From positions 1,116,001-1,180,000 of the forward strand of contig CANNEA010000002.1 in the NCBI GenBank assembly GCA_947503525.1: DNA of 64,000 nucleotides. Direction: 5' to 3'. The notes beneath the pieces were generated by a model. It saw nothing but the letters and a program-made list of their open reading frames with translations. It searched no databases and was not told the origin of the DNA. This document shows positions 44,891-52,548 of this stretch, piece by piece. The position numbers and the translations under genes are program-made. Each line of letters opens with the position of its first letter. Positions within the stretch are counted from its first letter, which is position 1. The stretch comes from an uncultured Carboxylicivirga sp. Its GTDB lineage: Bacteria > Bacteroidota > Bacteroidia > Bacteroidales > Marinilabiliaceae.

Positions 44891-45409
44891 TTATTCATCC
44901 TTATACCAATCTGAATACATCAGATAGTTATTGGCGATTTTATTAATCATTTCTTTGGTTTGGTTTGGTTCAATCTCCTTGACTTTTTTAGCAGGAACAC
45001 CAGCGTATACGCTATTTGGTTCTACAATGGTTCCTGTTAATACAAGAGAATTGGCAGCAATAATTGAATTATGTCCTATGACGGCATGATCCAGAACTGT
45101 TGCCCCAATTCCTACCAATACGTTATCCTCAATTTTGGCACCGTGAATTGTAACATTATGACCAATCGATACATTATCTCCAATTTCAACCGTTGATTTT
45201 TGATATAACGTGTGCAGAACCGATCCATCCTGAATATTCACCTTGTTTCCAATTCGAATTGAATTAACATCTCCACGAAGAACAGCGTTAAACCAAATAC
45301 TGCAATCGTTGCCCATTTCTACATCACCAATTATTGTAGCGTTTTCAGCTAGATATACATTTTCACCAAATTTAGGTGTAAAACCACGTACTTCTTTTAT
45401 TAAGGCCAT
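44891..45409 (-). CDS. Gamma-class carbonic anhydrase family protein
   Basis: A left-handed beta-helix protein of 172 residues built from hexapeptide repeats (for example AENATIIGDVEMGNDCSIW). The family zinc-binding His residues appear in GHNVTIHG and DHAVIGHNS. It is the YrdA/CaiE type, of which some members are active carbonic anhydrases and others not. Divergent from korA and near the SulP/beta-carbonic anhydrase pair, which fits a role in bicarbonate supply, though this is only contextual. Confidence 0.88.
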   Translation of the reverse strand: MALIKEVRGFTPKFGENVYLAENATIIGDVEMGNDCSIWFNAVLRGDVNSIRIGNKVNIQDGSVLHTLYQKSTVEIGDNVSIGHNVTIHGAKIEDNVLVGIGATVLDHAVIGHNSIIAANSLVLTGTIVEPNSVYAGVPAKKVKEIEPNQTKEMINKIANNYLMYSDWYKDE

Positions 45410-45744
45410 CTTGTTGTTATGAAAAGTTATTAATTTCTTTGATTATAATTTGTGCAAAAATACAATCCTCTGCTTAAGAATCGATCATTCAACTTAAATA
45501 AAGTAACAGATCATTATTATATACAGCTATCCTCTGCTAGATGTTCAAAATGTGTTATATAACACTACTAAAATACTAGTGAAATATGACAAACATCAAT
45601 TGGTGGTCTTATTCATATCAATACCTTTACTTTAAATTTGTAAGAAATTAATGTATTCATAACTTAGATGAAGCCATTGCTTTCATTTTTAATTTTGACT
45701 AATTTTATTTTAACAGAGATATTCTAATCAGAACTTTGTCGATC
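45410..45744. other. Divergent intergenic region between gamma-carbonic anhydrase and korA
   Basis: A 335-bp AT-rich gap holding both promoters. A minus-strand TATTTTTG (45455-45462) could serve the gamma-carbonic anhydrase, and plus-strand TAAATTTG (45633-45640) could serve korA, leaving a leader of about 100 bases. No -33 partner fits well. No RNA gene or riboswitch was recognised. Confidence 0.35.
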
Positions 45745-47592
45745 ATGGGTAAAAGATCAAAAGTTATCGAGAAAGAGGAAGTGGTTGTAAGGTTTTCTGG
45801 AGATTCCGGTGACGGAATGCAATTGACAGGAACTTTATTCTCGTACACCTCAGCAATTTTTGGAAATGATATTTCAACATTTCCCGATTATCCTTCAGAA
45901 ATTAGAGCACCACAGGGTACAATAAGTGGAGTTTCAGGGTTCCAAATACATTTTGGGCACTCTGAGGTTTTTACGCCTGGTGATTATTGCGATGTGCTTG
46001 TTGCGATGAATCCGGCTGCACTGAAGGCCAATGCCAAATGGATGAAACCAGGAGGTACCATTATTTTAGATGTAGATAGTTGTGATGAAAAAAACCTGAA
46101 AAAAGCAGGTTATGAAACCAACGATCCTATCATTGAAGGTAAACTAGGTGACTACCATATTGTAAAGGCTCCAATTACAACGCTTACTAAGGAGAGTCTT
46201 AAAGATATGGGCTTAGACAATAAGAGTATTCTTCGAAGTAAGAATATGTATGCTCTTGGTCTGGTGTATTGGTTATTCGATAGGCCTTTAACACATACCC
46301 AGGATTACATTAAAAAGAAATTTGCCAAAAATCCTTTAGTGGTTGAAGCCAACCTTAAAGTGTTGGATGATGGATATAATTATGGTGGAATTATTCAAGC
46401 CATGACTCCTTCGTATCATATTCATCCGGCTGACATCAAAAAAGGAAAGTACCGTAATTTAAGTGGTAACGTTGCTGTGGCTTGGGGATTTTTAGCTGCC
46501 GCCGAAAAGAGTAAGCTTAAATTATTTTTAGGTTCTTACCCTATTACTCCGGCAACAGAAATATTACAAGAGCTTAGTGCACGTAAAGATTTAGGTGTAA
46601 AAGTATTTCAGGCAGAAGATGAAATTGCCGGTATTTGTACGGCTATTGGTGCAAGCTTCACCGGTAATCTTGCAATCACTACCACTTCAGGTCCTGGTTT
46701 AGCTTTAAAAGGTGAAGCAATTGGTTTGGCTATTATTGCTGAACTTCCACTTGTTGTTGTGAATGTGCAGCGAGGTGGACCATCTACAGGATTACCTACC
46801 AAAACGGAACAATCGGATTTGATGCAAGCCTTGTACGGTCGTAATGGAGAGAGCCCTGCGATTGTAATTGCTGCAAGCTCGCCAACCAACTGTTTTGATT
46901 ATGCATTTTATGCTGCAAAGATTGCAGTTGAGCATATGACTCCTGTTATATTATTAACGGATGGTTTCTTAGCAAATGGTACTCAACCTTGGCGTTTACC
47001 TAATTTGGAAGAATGGCCGGATATTGAGGTTCCTTATGCGGATGAAAATGATGAAGACTGGCATCCGTATAAAAGAGATGCGGTTAAGTTAGCGCGTTAT
47101 TGGGCTACTCCGGGAACGAAAGGCATGAATCATCGTATTGGCGGTTTAGAAAAAGATGAGCATACAGGTGCGGTTTCTCATGATGCATTGAACCATCAAA
47201 ATATGGTTGAGTTACGTGAAGAGAAAATTAAACGAGTTGCCAAATTTGTACCAGAGCTGGAAGTTATTGGTGAGGAAGATGCCGATATTCTTGTTGTTGG
47301 CTGGGGTGGTACGTTTGGGCATCTGTATACAGCGGTTGATGAATTAGATCATGAAGGTCATAAATTTGCCTTGGCTCATTTTAATTATATAAATCCACTT
47401 CCTGTTAATACTTATGATGTTCTTAAGAAGTACAAAAAGATAGTAGTATGTGAATTGAACCTTGGGCAATTTGCAAATTACCTATTGATGAATTTCCCTG
47501 ACTTAGAATATTTAAGGTTTAATAAAGTGCAAGGGCAGCCATTTACGGTTGTTGAATTAAAAGAACATTTTAAATCATTGCTGGAGGAATAA
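45745..47592 (+). CDS. korA: 2-oxoacid:acceptor oxidoreductase, fused gamma-alpha subunit
   Basis: A 615-residue subunit with an N-terminal gamma domain (RFSGDSGDGMQLTGTLF ... about residues 15-190). The alpha domain then has GSYPITPATEILQELS and AEDEIAGICTAIGASFTG, the pyrimidine-binding glutamate region. With KorB it makes a CoA-dependent oxidoreductase that converts 2-oxoglutarate (or a similar oxoacid) to the acyl-CoA with ferredoxin reduction. It can also run in reverse as a carboxylase. Start at ATG 45745; an upstream TTG adds three residues. korB starts 4 bp after the stop. Confidence 0.93.
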   Translation: MGKRSKVIEKEEVVVRFSGDSGDGMQLTGTLFSYTSAIFGNDISTFPDYPSEIRAPQGTISGVSGFQIHFGHSEVFTPGDYCDVLVAMNPAALKANAKWMKPGGTIILDVDSCDEKNLKKAGYETNDPIIEGKLGDYHIVKAPITTLTKESLKDMGLDNKSILRSKNMYALGLVYWLFDRPLTHTQDYIKKKFAKNPLVVEANLKVLDDGYNYGGIIQAMTPSYHIHPADIKKGKYRNLSGNVAVAWGFLAAAEKSKLKLFLGSYPITPATEILQELSARKDLGVKVFQAEDEIAGICTAIGASFTGNLAITTTSGPGLALKGEAIGLAIIAELPLVVVNVQRGGPSTGLPTKTEQSDLMQALYGRNGESPAIVIAASSPTNCFDYAFYAAKIAVEHMTPVILLTDGFLANGTQPWRLPNLEEWPDIEVPYADENDEDWHPYKRDAVKLARYWATPGTKGMNHRIGGLEKDEHTGAVSHDALNHQNMVELREEKIKRVAKFVPELEVIGEEDADILVVGWGGTFGHLYTAVDELDHEGHKFALAHFNYINPLPVNTYDVLKKYKKIVVCELNLGQFANYLLMNFPDLEYLRFNKVQGQPFTVVELKEHFKSLLEE

Positions 47593-47595
47593 AAG

Positions 47596-48612
47596 ATGTC
47601 TGAACAGTGTCAATTAAAATATACCGATTTTAAGAGTGATCAGAGTGTGAAATGGTGTCCTGGTTGTGGTGACCATGCCGTTTTAAATTCCGTACAGAAA
47701 GCAATGGCCAATCTTGGATATTCCAAAGAAGAAGTCGCTGTTATTTCTGGTATTGGATGTTCATCTCGTTTCCCATATTATATGGATACTTATGGTTTTC
47801 ATACCATTCATGGACGAGGCTCAGCAATTGCTTCTGGCGTAAAAGTGGCGAACCCTGATTTAAAAGTTTGGCAAATCACCGGTGATGGTGATGCCTTGGC
47901 TATTGGAGGTAATCACTTTATTCATACCATTCGCCGTAATATTGATTTGAATGTTATTCTTTTTAACAATCAGATTTATGGACTAACAAAAGGGCAGTAT
48001 TCTCCAACTTCAAAACGAGGTTTTATTTCAAAGACCTCTCCTTTTGGAACAGTTGAGGCACCATTTCGTCCGGGCGAGTTATGCATTGGAGCAAGAGGAC
48101 AGTTCTTTGCCAGATGTATTGATAAAGACCTTAAGCATTCTGTTAAAATGATGGAAGAAGCAGCTGGTCATGAAGGTACCTCTATAGTTGAAGTGTTACA
48201 AAACTGTGTAATCTATAACGATAAAACGCACAATGCAATTACGGATAAAGCTCATTCTGCCGACAGAACAATTAAATTGGAACATGGTGAGCCAATGCTT
48301 TATGGTAAAGACCAAAATAAGGGTTTACTGTTGGATGGCTTGAATGTGAAAACAGTTACAATAGGTGAGAACGGAGTAACATTGGACGACATATTAGTAC
48401 ATGACGCACATTGTGAAGATATTACCTTACATCTAAAATTGGCTGATATGGAATATCCTGATTATCCGGTTGCCTTAGGAGTTATTCGTTCTGTTAAAGG
48501 TCCTGTCTACGACCAATGTGTAGAAAGACAATTAGAAGAAGTACAAGAAATTTCTAAGATAAAATCCTTTAACGACTTAATACATTCGGGTGATGTATGG
48601 GACGTTGAATAA
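47596..48612 (+). CDS. korB: 2-oxoacid:ferredoxin oxidoreductase beta subunit
   Basis: A 338-residue TPP-binding subunit. SVKWCPGCGDHAVLN and GIGCSSRFPYY provide cysteines of the 4Fe-4S site, and GDGDALAIGGNH ... NNQIYGLTKGQ form the TPP/Mg motif. The gene starts 4 bp after korA. Together they lack a separate ferredoxin-like delta subunit, so they use a free ferredoxin, as in the KorAB of aerobes and Bacteroidota. Confidence 0.93.
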   Translation: MSEQCQLKYTDFKSDQSVKWCPGCGDHAVLNSVQKAMANLGYSKEEVAVISGIGCSSRFPYYMDTYGFHTIHGRGSAIASGVKVANPDLKVWQITGDGDALAIGGNHFIHTIRRNIDLNVILFNNQIYGLTKGQYSPTSKRGFISKTSPFGTVEAPFRPGELCIGARGQFFARCIDKDLKHSVKMMEEAAGHEGTSIVEVLQNCVIYNDKTHNAITDKAHSADRTIKLEHGEPMLYGKDQNKGLLLDGLNVKTVTIGENGVTLDDILVHDAHCEDITLHLKLADMEYPDYPVALGVIRSVKGPVYDQCVERQLEEVQEISKIKSFNDLIHSGDVWDVE

Positions 48613-48639
48613 GACTTTGTTGAGTTAGCTACTTATGAG

Positions 48640-48673
48640 GCCGCTTTGATTAATTTCAGGCGGCTTTTTTTAT
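48640..48673 (+). terminator. Intrinsic terminator after korB
   Basis: GCCGC (48640-48644) pairs with GCGGC (48660-48664), with partial pairing toward the loop, followed by seven T. Confidence 0.6.
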
Positions 48674-48686
48674 TTCTTTTGTTTGA

Positions 48687-49364
48687 TTACGAATCCAATA
48701 GCTTCCCTGTGAAAAAAGAGAGCATGTTTTTTACTTGTTCGTAGCTGTTGTTTTCGATTTTAATATCGGTCATGCGAGGTAGATGCATGGCATAGTAACT
48801 GTGGTTGTTGGCCATTTCAATTAAGTTGCTTGCCAAGGCATGTGGATATGGAAATTCTGAATTAACTTCTTCAATTACTCCAGCTATCTTTTCTGAAAGC
48901 GCTTTAAAATTACTAAAAAGACCATCTTTATTGTCTTTATCTACTTCTTTGGTATGATAAGCCTTTGTTCCTTCCGCAATGACTACACGATGAAGAATAC
49001 TTTCATTCACATATTCAATGGCCGGATTTTCCTGATTGGCATCCACCAAGGTTTCAATGATAATCTGAAGCTTCTTTTCAGGCGATTCAATATTTTTAGT
49101 ATTAATGTCGATAAGGTAGTTAAGCCACTCCCAATACCAGGCCAGTAAATAAATTAAAAGGAAGTGTTTGTTCTCAAAGTATCGGTATACCGATGCTTCT
49201 GTGGATTGCATACAGCAGCCAAGCTTTTTAAAAGTAAAGGCTTCAAATCCGAGTTTGTCAATTTGTATAATACTGTGTTTGATGATCTTCCGCCCAAGCA
49301 TTGTTTCTTGCGGATCTCTTAAATAAAGTTTAGGATTTAAACTGATTTTAATACCTATTGACAT
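48687..49364 (-). CDS. TetR/AcrR family transcriptional regulator
   Basis: A 225-residue regulator with an N-terminal helix-turn-helix (about 25-75, KHSIIQIDKLGFEAFTFKKLG ... STEASVYRYFENKHFLLIYLL). The helical ligand-binding part is of unknown specificity. It is divergent from the SulP/carbonic anhydrase operon; a palindrome in the 157-bp gap could be its operator. Such regulators usually repress their divergent neighbour. No effector is evident. Confidence 0.88.
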   Translation of the reverse strand: MSIGIKISLNPKLYLRDPQETMLGRKIIKHSIIQIDKLGFEAFTFKKLGCCMQSTEASVYRYFENKHFLLIYLLAWYWEWLNYLIDINTKNIESPEKKLQIIIETLVDANQENPAIEYVNESILHRVVIAEGTKAYHTKEVDKDNKDGLFSNFKALSEKIAGVIEEVNSEFPYPHALASNLIEMANNHSYYAMHLPRMTDIKIENNSYEQVKNMLSFFTGKLLDS

Positions 49365-49447
49365 GCCTTGATTTATTTCTTACAAAAATATGCTTTTCAA
49401 TAGAACAAAAATATTACTGGGATGTTTAAGTAAAACAAAAAAGAATG

Positions 49448-49463
49448 ATAGTAATACTATTAC
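49448..49463. promoter_or_regulatory. Candidate TetR operator palindrome
   Basis: ATAGTA-A-TACTAT (49448-49460) is a perfect inverted repeat of two 6-bp arms around one base. It overlaps a second, GTAATA-C-TATTAC (49451-49463). It lies between the divergent tetR and sulP genes, 59 bp before the SulP start, and is the only such palindrome in that gap. Confidence 0.45.
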
Positions 49464-49521
49464 AAAATGAAGTAATGGCTTTACCGAAACGTTTTTATAG
49501 AGATTTTAAAAAGGAAAGAAT

Positions 49522-51120
49522 ATGAGTGAGAAAAAAAACGGAGGTTTTTTTCAAAACCTAAAGCAAGATTTACCGGCTTCGATTGTTGTATTTTTAGTGG
49601 CTGTACCACTGTGCTTAGGTATTGCATTAGCTTCGGGAGCACCATTGTTTTCTGGTGTCATAGCAGGTATCGTTGGAGGTATTGTTGTAGGTGTTGTTAG
49701 TGGATCTCAGTTAGGAGTAAGCGGACCAGCAGCTGGTCTGGCTGTAATCGTATTAGCTGCAATTAGCGAATTGGGTTCATTTGAATTATTCTTGACGGCG
49801 GTGGTTATCAGTGGTGTAATTCAAATTATTCTTGGTTTTGCCAAAGCTGGTATTATAGGTTATTACTTTCCTTCATCCGTCATTAAGGGTATGTTGTCAG
49901 GAATTGGAATAATTATAATTCTTAAACAAATTCCGCACGCATTTGGATATGACAAGGATTTTGAAGGTAGTTTAGCTTTTGTTCAAGCAGATGGACATAA
50001 TACATTTACAGAACTTTATCACATGTTTGGAGCCCTTAGTCCCGGTGCAGTAATTATAACTCTTCTATCAATGTTAGTATTGATATTGTGGGAGCAGCCT
50101 TTTATTAAAAAGCTTAAGGCTACCAATATTATTCAAGGACCATTAGTGGTGGTAATTTTAGGAATTGTATTGAATCTTGTATTTTCAGGTTTCTCTCAAT
50201 TTAGTTTAAAACCTGAGCAAGTTGTGGCTATACCAGTAGCAGAGAGTTTATCAGGCTTTTTTGGCCAGTTCACATTTCCTGATTTCAGTCAGATTTTTAG
50301 TGGTCAGGTATGGATAATAGGAGCAACCATTGCTGTTGTGGCAAGTTTAGAAACACTTTTGTGTTTGGAGGCAACTGATAAGTTAGATCCACAAAAACGA
50401 ATTACTCCAGTTAATTTAGAACTAAAAGCGCAAGGTATTGGTAACATTCTTTCAGGATTAATTGGAGGATTGCCAATTACACAGGTAATCGTTCGTAGTT
50501 CAACAAATATTCAATCAGGTGGACGTACCAAACTGTCTGCAATATTTCATGGAGTAATTTTGCTTGTAAGTGCAATGGCGATTCCAAAGTTGCTGAATCT
50601 GATTCCTTTGGCCAGTTTAGCTGCAATTCTGTTTGTGGTTGGTTATAAGTTGGCTAAGCCTGTAGTATTTAAACAAATGTATAATCTTGGAGTTTCGCAT
50701 TTTGCACCATTTATGGTTACTATTGTAGGTATTATTTTTACCGATCTTTTAATTGGTATTGTTATGGGATTGGTTGTAGCAGTGATGTATATCCTTTATA
50801 ATAACTTCAAGAAGCCATTTTTATTTGAACATGGAGAACATCTTAAAGATGGTGTTTTAAGACTTGAATTAGCAGAGGATGTTACCTTTATCAACAAGGC
50901 CAGTATTCTAAATACGCTGAGTAAAATTCCTAATGAATCAAAAGTGGTTATTGACGCTTCTAAGTGTATTAACATTGATCAGGATGTTATTGAAATTATT
51001 AATGAGTTTGAAACTGGTGCAGAGTTTCGCGATATTGAGGTAGAAATTATCAAGCGTAAACGAAGAGGTGTTAAGAACCAGCATAAACTTATTGAGTCAG
51101 CTCTAAATATGAGTAACTAA
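49522..51120 (+). CDS. SulP family anion transporter (likely bicarbonate or sulfate)
   Basis: A 532-residue inner-membrane transporter with about 12-14 helices (LPASIVVFLVAVPLCLGIALASGAPLFSGVIAG). The SulP loop LGVSGPAAGLAVIVLAA follows, and a C-terminal STAS domain (about 430-510, LRLELAEDVTFINKASIL). The beta-carbonic anhydrase 12 bp downstream points to bicarbonate as the substrate, as in BicA-type systems; sulfate remains possible. Confidence 0.92.
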   Translation: MSEKKNGGFFQNLKQDLPASIVVFLVAVPLCLGIALASGAPLFSGVIAGIVGGIVVGVVSGSQLGVSGPAAGLAVIVLAAISELGSFELFLTAVVISGVIQIILGFAKAGIIGYYFPSSVIKGMLSGIGIIIILKQIPHAFGYDKDFEGSLAFVQADGHNTFTELYHMFGALSPGAVIITLLSMLVLILWEQPFIKKLKATNIIQGPLVVVILGIVLNLVFSGFSQFSLKPEQVVAIPVAESLSGFFGQFTFPDFSQIFSGQVWIIGATIAVVASLETLLCLEATDKLDPQKRITPVNLELKAQGIGNILSGLIGGLPITQVIVRSSTNIQSGGRTKLSAIFHGVILLVSAMAIPKLLNLIPLASLAAILFVVGYKLAKPVVFKQMYNLGVSHFAPFMVTIVGIIFTDLLIGIVMGLVVAVMYILYNNFKKPFLFEHGEHLKDGVLRLELAEDVTFINKASILNTLSKIPNESKVVIDASKCINIDQDVIEIINEFETGAEFRDIEVEIIKRKRRGVKNQHKLIESALNMSN

Positions 51121-51132
51121 AAAATCACGATT

Positions 51133-51768
51133 ATGGATAACAAAATAACACAAACAGCAACTTCTCAATCTGAGATTACACCTGGAAAAGCACTTGATTT
51201 CTTAAAGGATGGTAATAAGCGTTTTTTAGAGAAAAAACCTTTATCACGTGACTTAATTCAGCAAGTAAACGAAACCGCCTCGGGTCAGTTTCCTTTTGCT
51301 GCAATAGTAAGTTGCATAGATTCACGTATTCCTACAGAAGTGGTTTTTGATCAGGGAATTGGTGATGTGTTTAATGCAAGAGTAGCTGGTAATATTGTAA
51401 ATGAAGATATTCTTGGTAGCCTTGAATTTGCTTGCAAGTTAGCCGGTTCAAAATTGATAGTTGTGTTGGGCCATACCTCATGCGGAGCCGTAAAAGGAGC
51501 ATGTGATAATGCGCAGTTAGGTAATCTTACTACCCTATTAGCCAAGATAAAACCTGCTGTTGACGAAATTAAAACACCTTCCGGTGTTGAGCGCAATTCT
51601 TCAAACTTAAGTTTTGTAAATGATGTTGCAGAAAAAAATGTAGAGCTCACCATTCAGAATATTAAGGACCAGAGTGAGGTTCTTAAAGAGATGAATGCCA
51701 ATGGTGACATTAACATTATTGGAGCCATGTATGATGTTAAGACAGGTAAAGTAGTATTTGACTCTTAA
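51133..51768 (+). CDS. Beta-class carbonic anhydrase
   Basis: Zinc enzyme of 211 residues interconverting CO2 and bicarbonate. The ligands are in VSCIDSRIPTE (Cys and the Asp-Arg dyad) and GHTSCGAVKGA (His, Cys). FNARVAGNIVN is also typical. No signal peptide, so it is cytoplasmic. It forms a two-gene unit with the SulP transporter. Confidence 0.94.
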   Translation: MDNKITQTATSQSEITPGKALDFLKDGNKRFLEKKPLSRDLIQQVNETASGQFPFAAIVSCIDSRIPTEVVFDQGIGDVFNARVAGNIVNEDILGSLEFACKLAGSKLIVVLGHTSCGAVKGACDNAQLGNLTTLLAKIKPAVDEIKTPSGVERNSSNLSFVNDVAEKNVELTIQNIKDQSEVLKEMNANGDINIIGAMYDVKTGKVVFDS

Positions 51769-51824
51769 ATGATAAACTAATTGAGAATTGGAATCACCTC
51801 TTCTCAAATAATTCTTACATATAA

Positions 51825-51870
51825 ATAAAGGTTTGTACCTGGTAAAACTTGGGTGCAGACCTTTATTTTT
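51825..51870. terminator. Terminator between beta-carbonic anhydrase and DUF3592 gene
   Basis: A 15-bp stem with G-U pairs (51825-51839 with 51852-51866) is followed by TTTTT. The stem overlaps the end of the convergent DUF3592 gene. Confidence 0.65.
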
Positions 51871-52264
51871 TCAATACAATACCTGTAAGCGCCAGCCAAA
51901 CGAAACAAGCTGCTATAAATAGTAATGTAGGCATAAAGAATATGCCACTAGGTGACTTGATTGCGCCTTGGTCAGGGAAATGAGGGTTGTAGATAATTTT
52001 CACTTCTCTGAAATCATTGATGTAAAAATCAGAAGCCTCAATCTGATGGATTTCACCATTCACTTCATAGGAATAAAAATAGGTATCATAATTTGCAGTG
52101 CCAGCACCATTTGTGTTTCTCATGGTGTTTGATTTGTTGTTTTCGAACTCACCAATCATTGTTTTACCTGCAATGGATAGATAAATTCGAGGAACAATAA
52201 ATAGGAAGAAAAGAACAATCAGGCCAATTTTTTCGATGACGGATTTAAACTTTTTTGGCGACAT
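51863..52264 (-). CDS. DUF3592 domain-containing membrane protein
   Basis: A 133-residue protein with a membrane helix near each end (LIVLFFLFIVPRIYLSI and FFMPTLLFIAACFVWLAL). Between them lies a small domain with YSYEVNGEIHQIEASDFYIND and VKIIYNPHFPDQG, the DUF3592 pattern. The function is unknown. The ATG at 52264 is used; the frame extends upstream by 13 residues only from a weaker start. It sits convergent to the carbonic anhydrase and divergent from the trp operon. Confidence 0.78.
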   Translation of the reverse strand: MSPKKFKSVIEKIGLIVLFFLFIVPRIYLSIAGKTMIGEFENNKSNTMRNTNGAGTANYDTYFYSYEVNGEIHQIEASDFYINDFREVKIIYNPHFPDQGAIKSPSGIFFMPTLLFIAACFVWLALTGIVLKK

Positions 52265-52340
52265 ATTGTAAATTAATTGGGGGTATATCTGTAAAACTAA
52301 CACATTTATTGAAATAGTATTGTAAAAACGTAATTGATCG

Positions 52341-52373
52341 TTTGGAATTCTAATTTATTATTGCAAATATTTG
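52341..52373 (+). promoter_or_regulatory. Predicted promoter of the trp operon
   Basis: TTTG at 52341-52344 and AATATTTG at 52366-52373 (one mismatch to TAnnTTTG) are separated by 21 bp. Transcription should begin near 52380, giving about 13 bases before the leader peptide start codon. Confidence 0.55.
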
Positions 52374-52392
52374 TGCACAGAAAAAAGAAGAA

Positions 52393-52455
52393 ATGAATTT
52401 GAATTCAAGACATAATTGGCATTGGCACCATTCTAATCTTTCAGCACGGAGTTGA
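52393..52455 (+). CDS. trpL: trp operon leader peptide
   Basis: A 20-codon ORF with ATG 52393 and TGA 52453-52455, preceded by an A-rich start region (GAAAAAAGAAGAAATG) of the kind Bacteroidota use. Codons 9 and 11 are TGG (Trp) in a NWHWHH core, while Trp is otherwise rare in proteins. It lies just after the promoter and before an intrinsic terminator upstream of trpE. A ribosome stalled at the Trp codons would free the following RNA to form the antiterminator. The peptide is too short for normal ORF calls, so it will be missing from most annotations. Confidence 0.78.
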   Translation: MNLNSRHNWHWHHSNLSARS

Positions 52456-52526
52456 GGGCCATAGCCGTATATCTATAAAAGAACTATATGAAGGCTTACC
52501 TAACTCAAGGTAAGCCTTCTTTTTTT
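52418..52526 (+). promoter_or_regulatory. trp attenuator: alternative RNA pairings
   Basis: Segment 1 over the Trp codons (GGCATTGGC, 52418-52426) pairs with segment 2 (GCCATAGCC, 52458-52466) at 7 of 9 positions. Segment 2's AGCC (52463-52466) can instead pair with GGCT (52493-52496), which is in the left arm of the terminator; flanking ATAT elements may extend this antiterminator. Segments 3 and 4 form the 11-bp terminator. This is the order expected of Trp-dependent transcription attenuation. Confidence 0.65.
52491..52526 (+). terminator. Attenuator terminator upstream of trpE
   Basis: A perfect 11-bp stem (AAGGCTTACCT at 52491-52501 with AGGTAAGCCTT at 52508-52518, loop AACTCA) followed by a run of seven T, located 23 bp before the trpE ATG. 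A strong terminator directly in front of an operon has no sense unless it is regulated. Confidence 0.88.
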
Positions 52527-52548
52527 GACATTTTTTGAAAACCTAAAC

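Noticed and set aside
45510-45600. AT-rich short repeats (TATATAAC, AATACTAG) upstream of korA as a regulator site
   Set aside because: No symmetric operator of useful length was found; they are expected in such AT-rich DNA.
51781-51807. TTGAGAA/TTCTCAA inverted repeat after the beta-carbonic anhydrase as a second terminator
   Set aside because: It has a 13-base loop and no T tract; the G-U containing stem further on is the better terminator.
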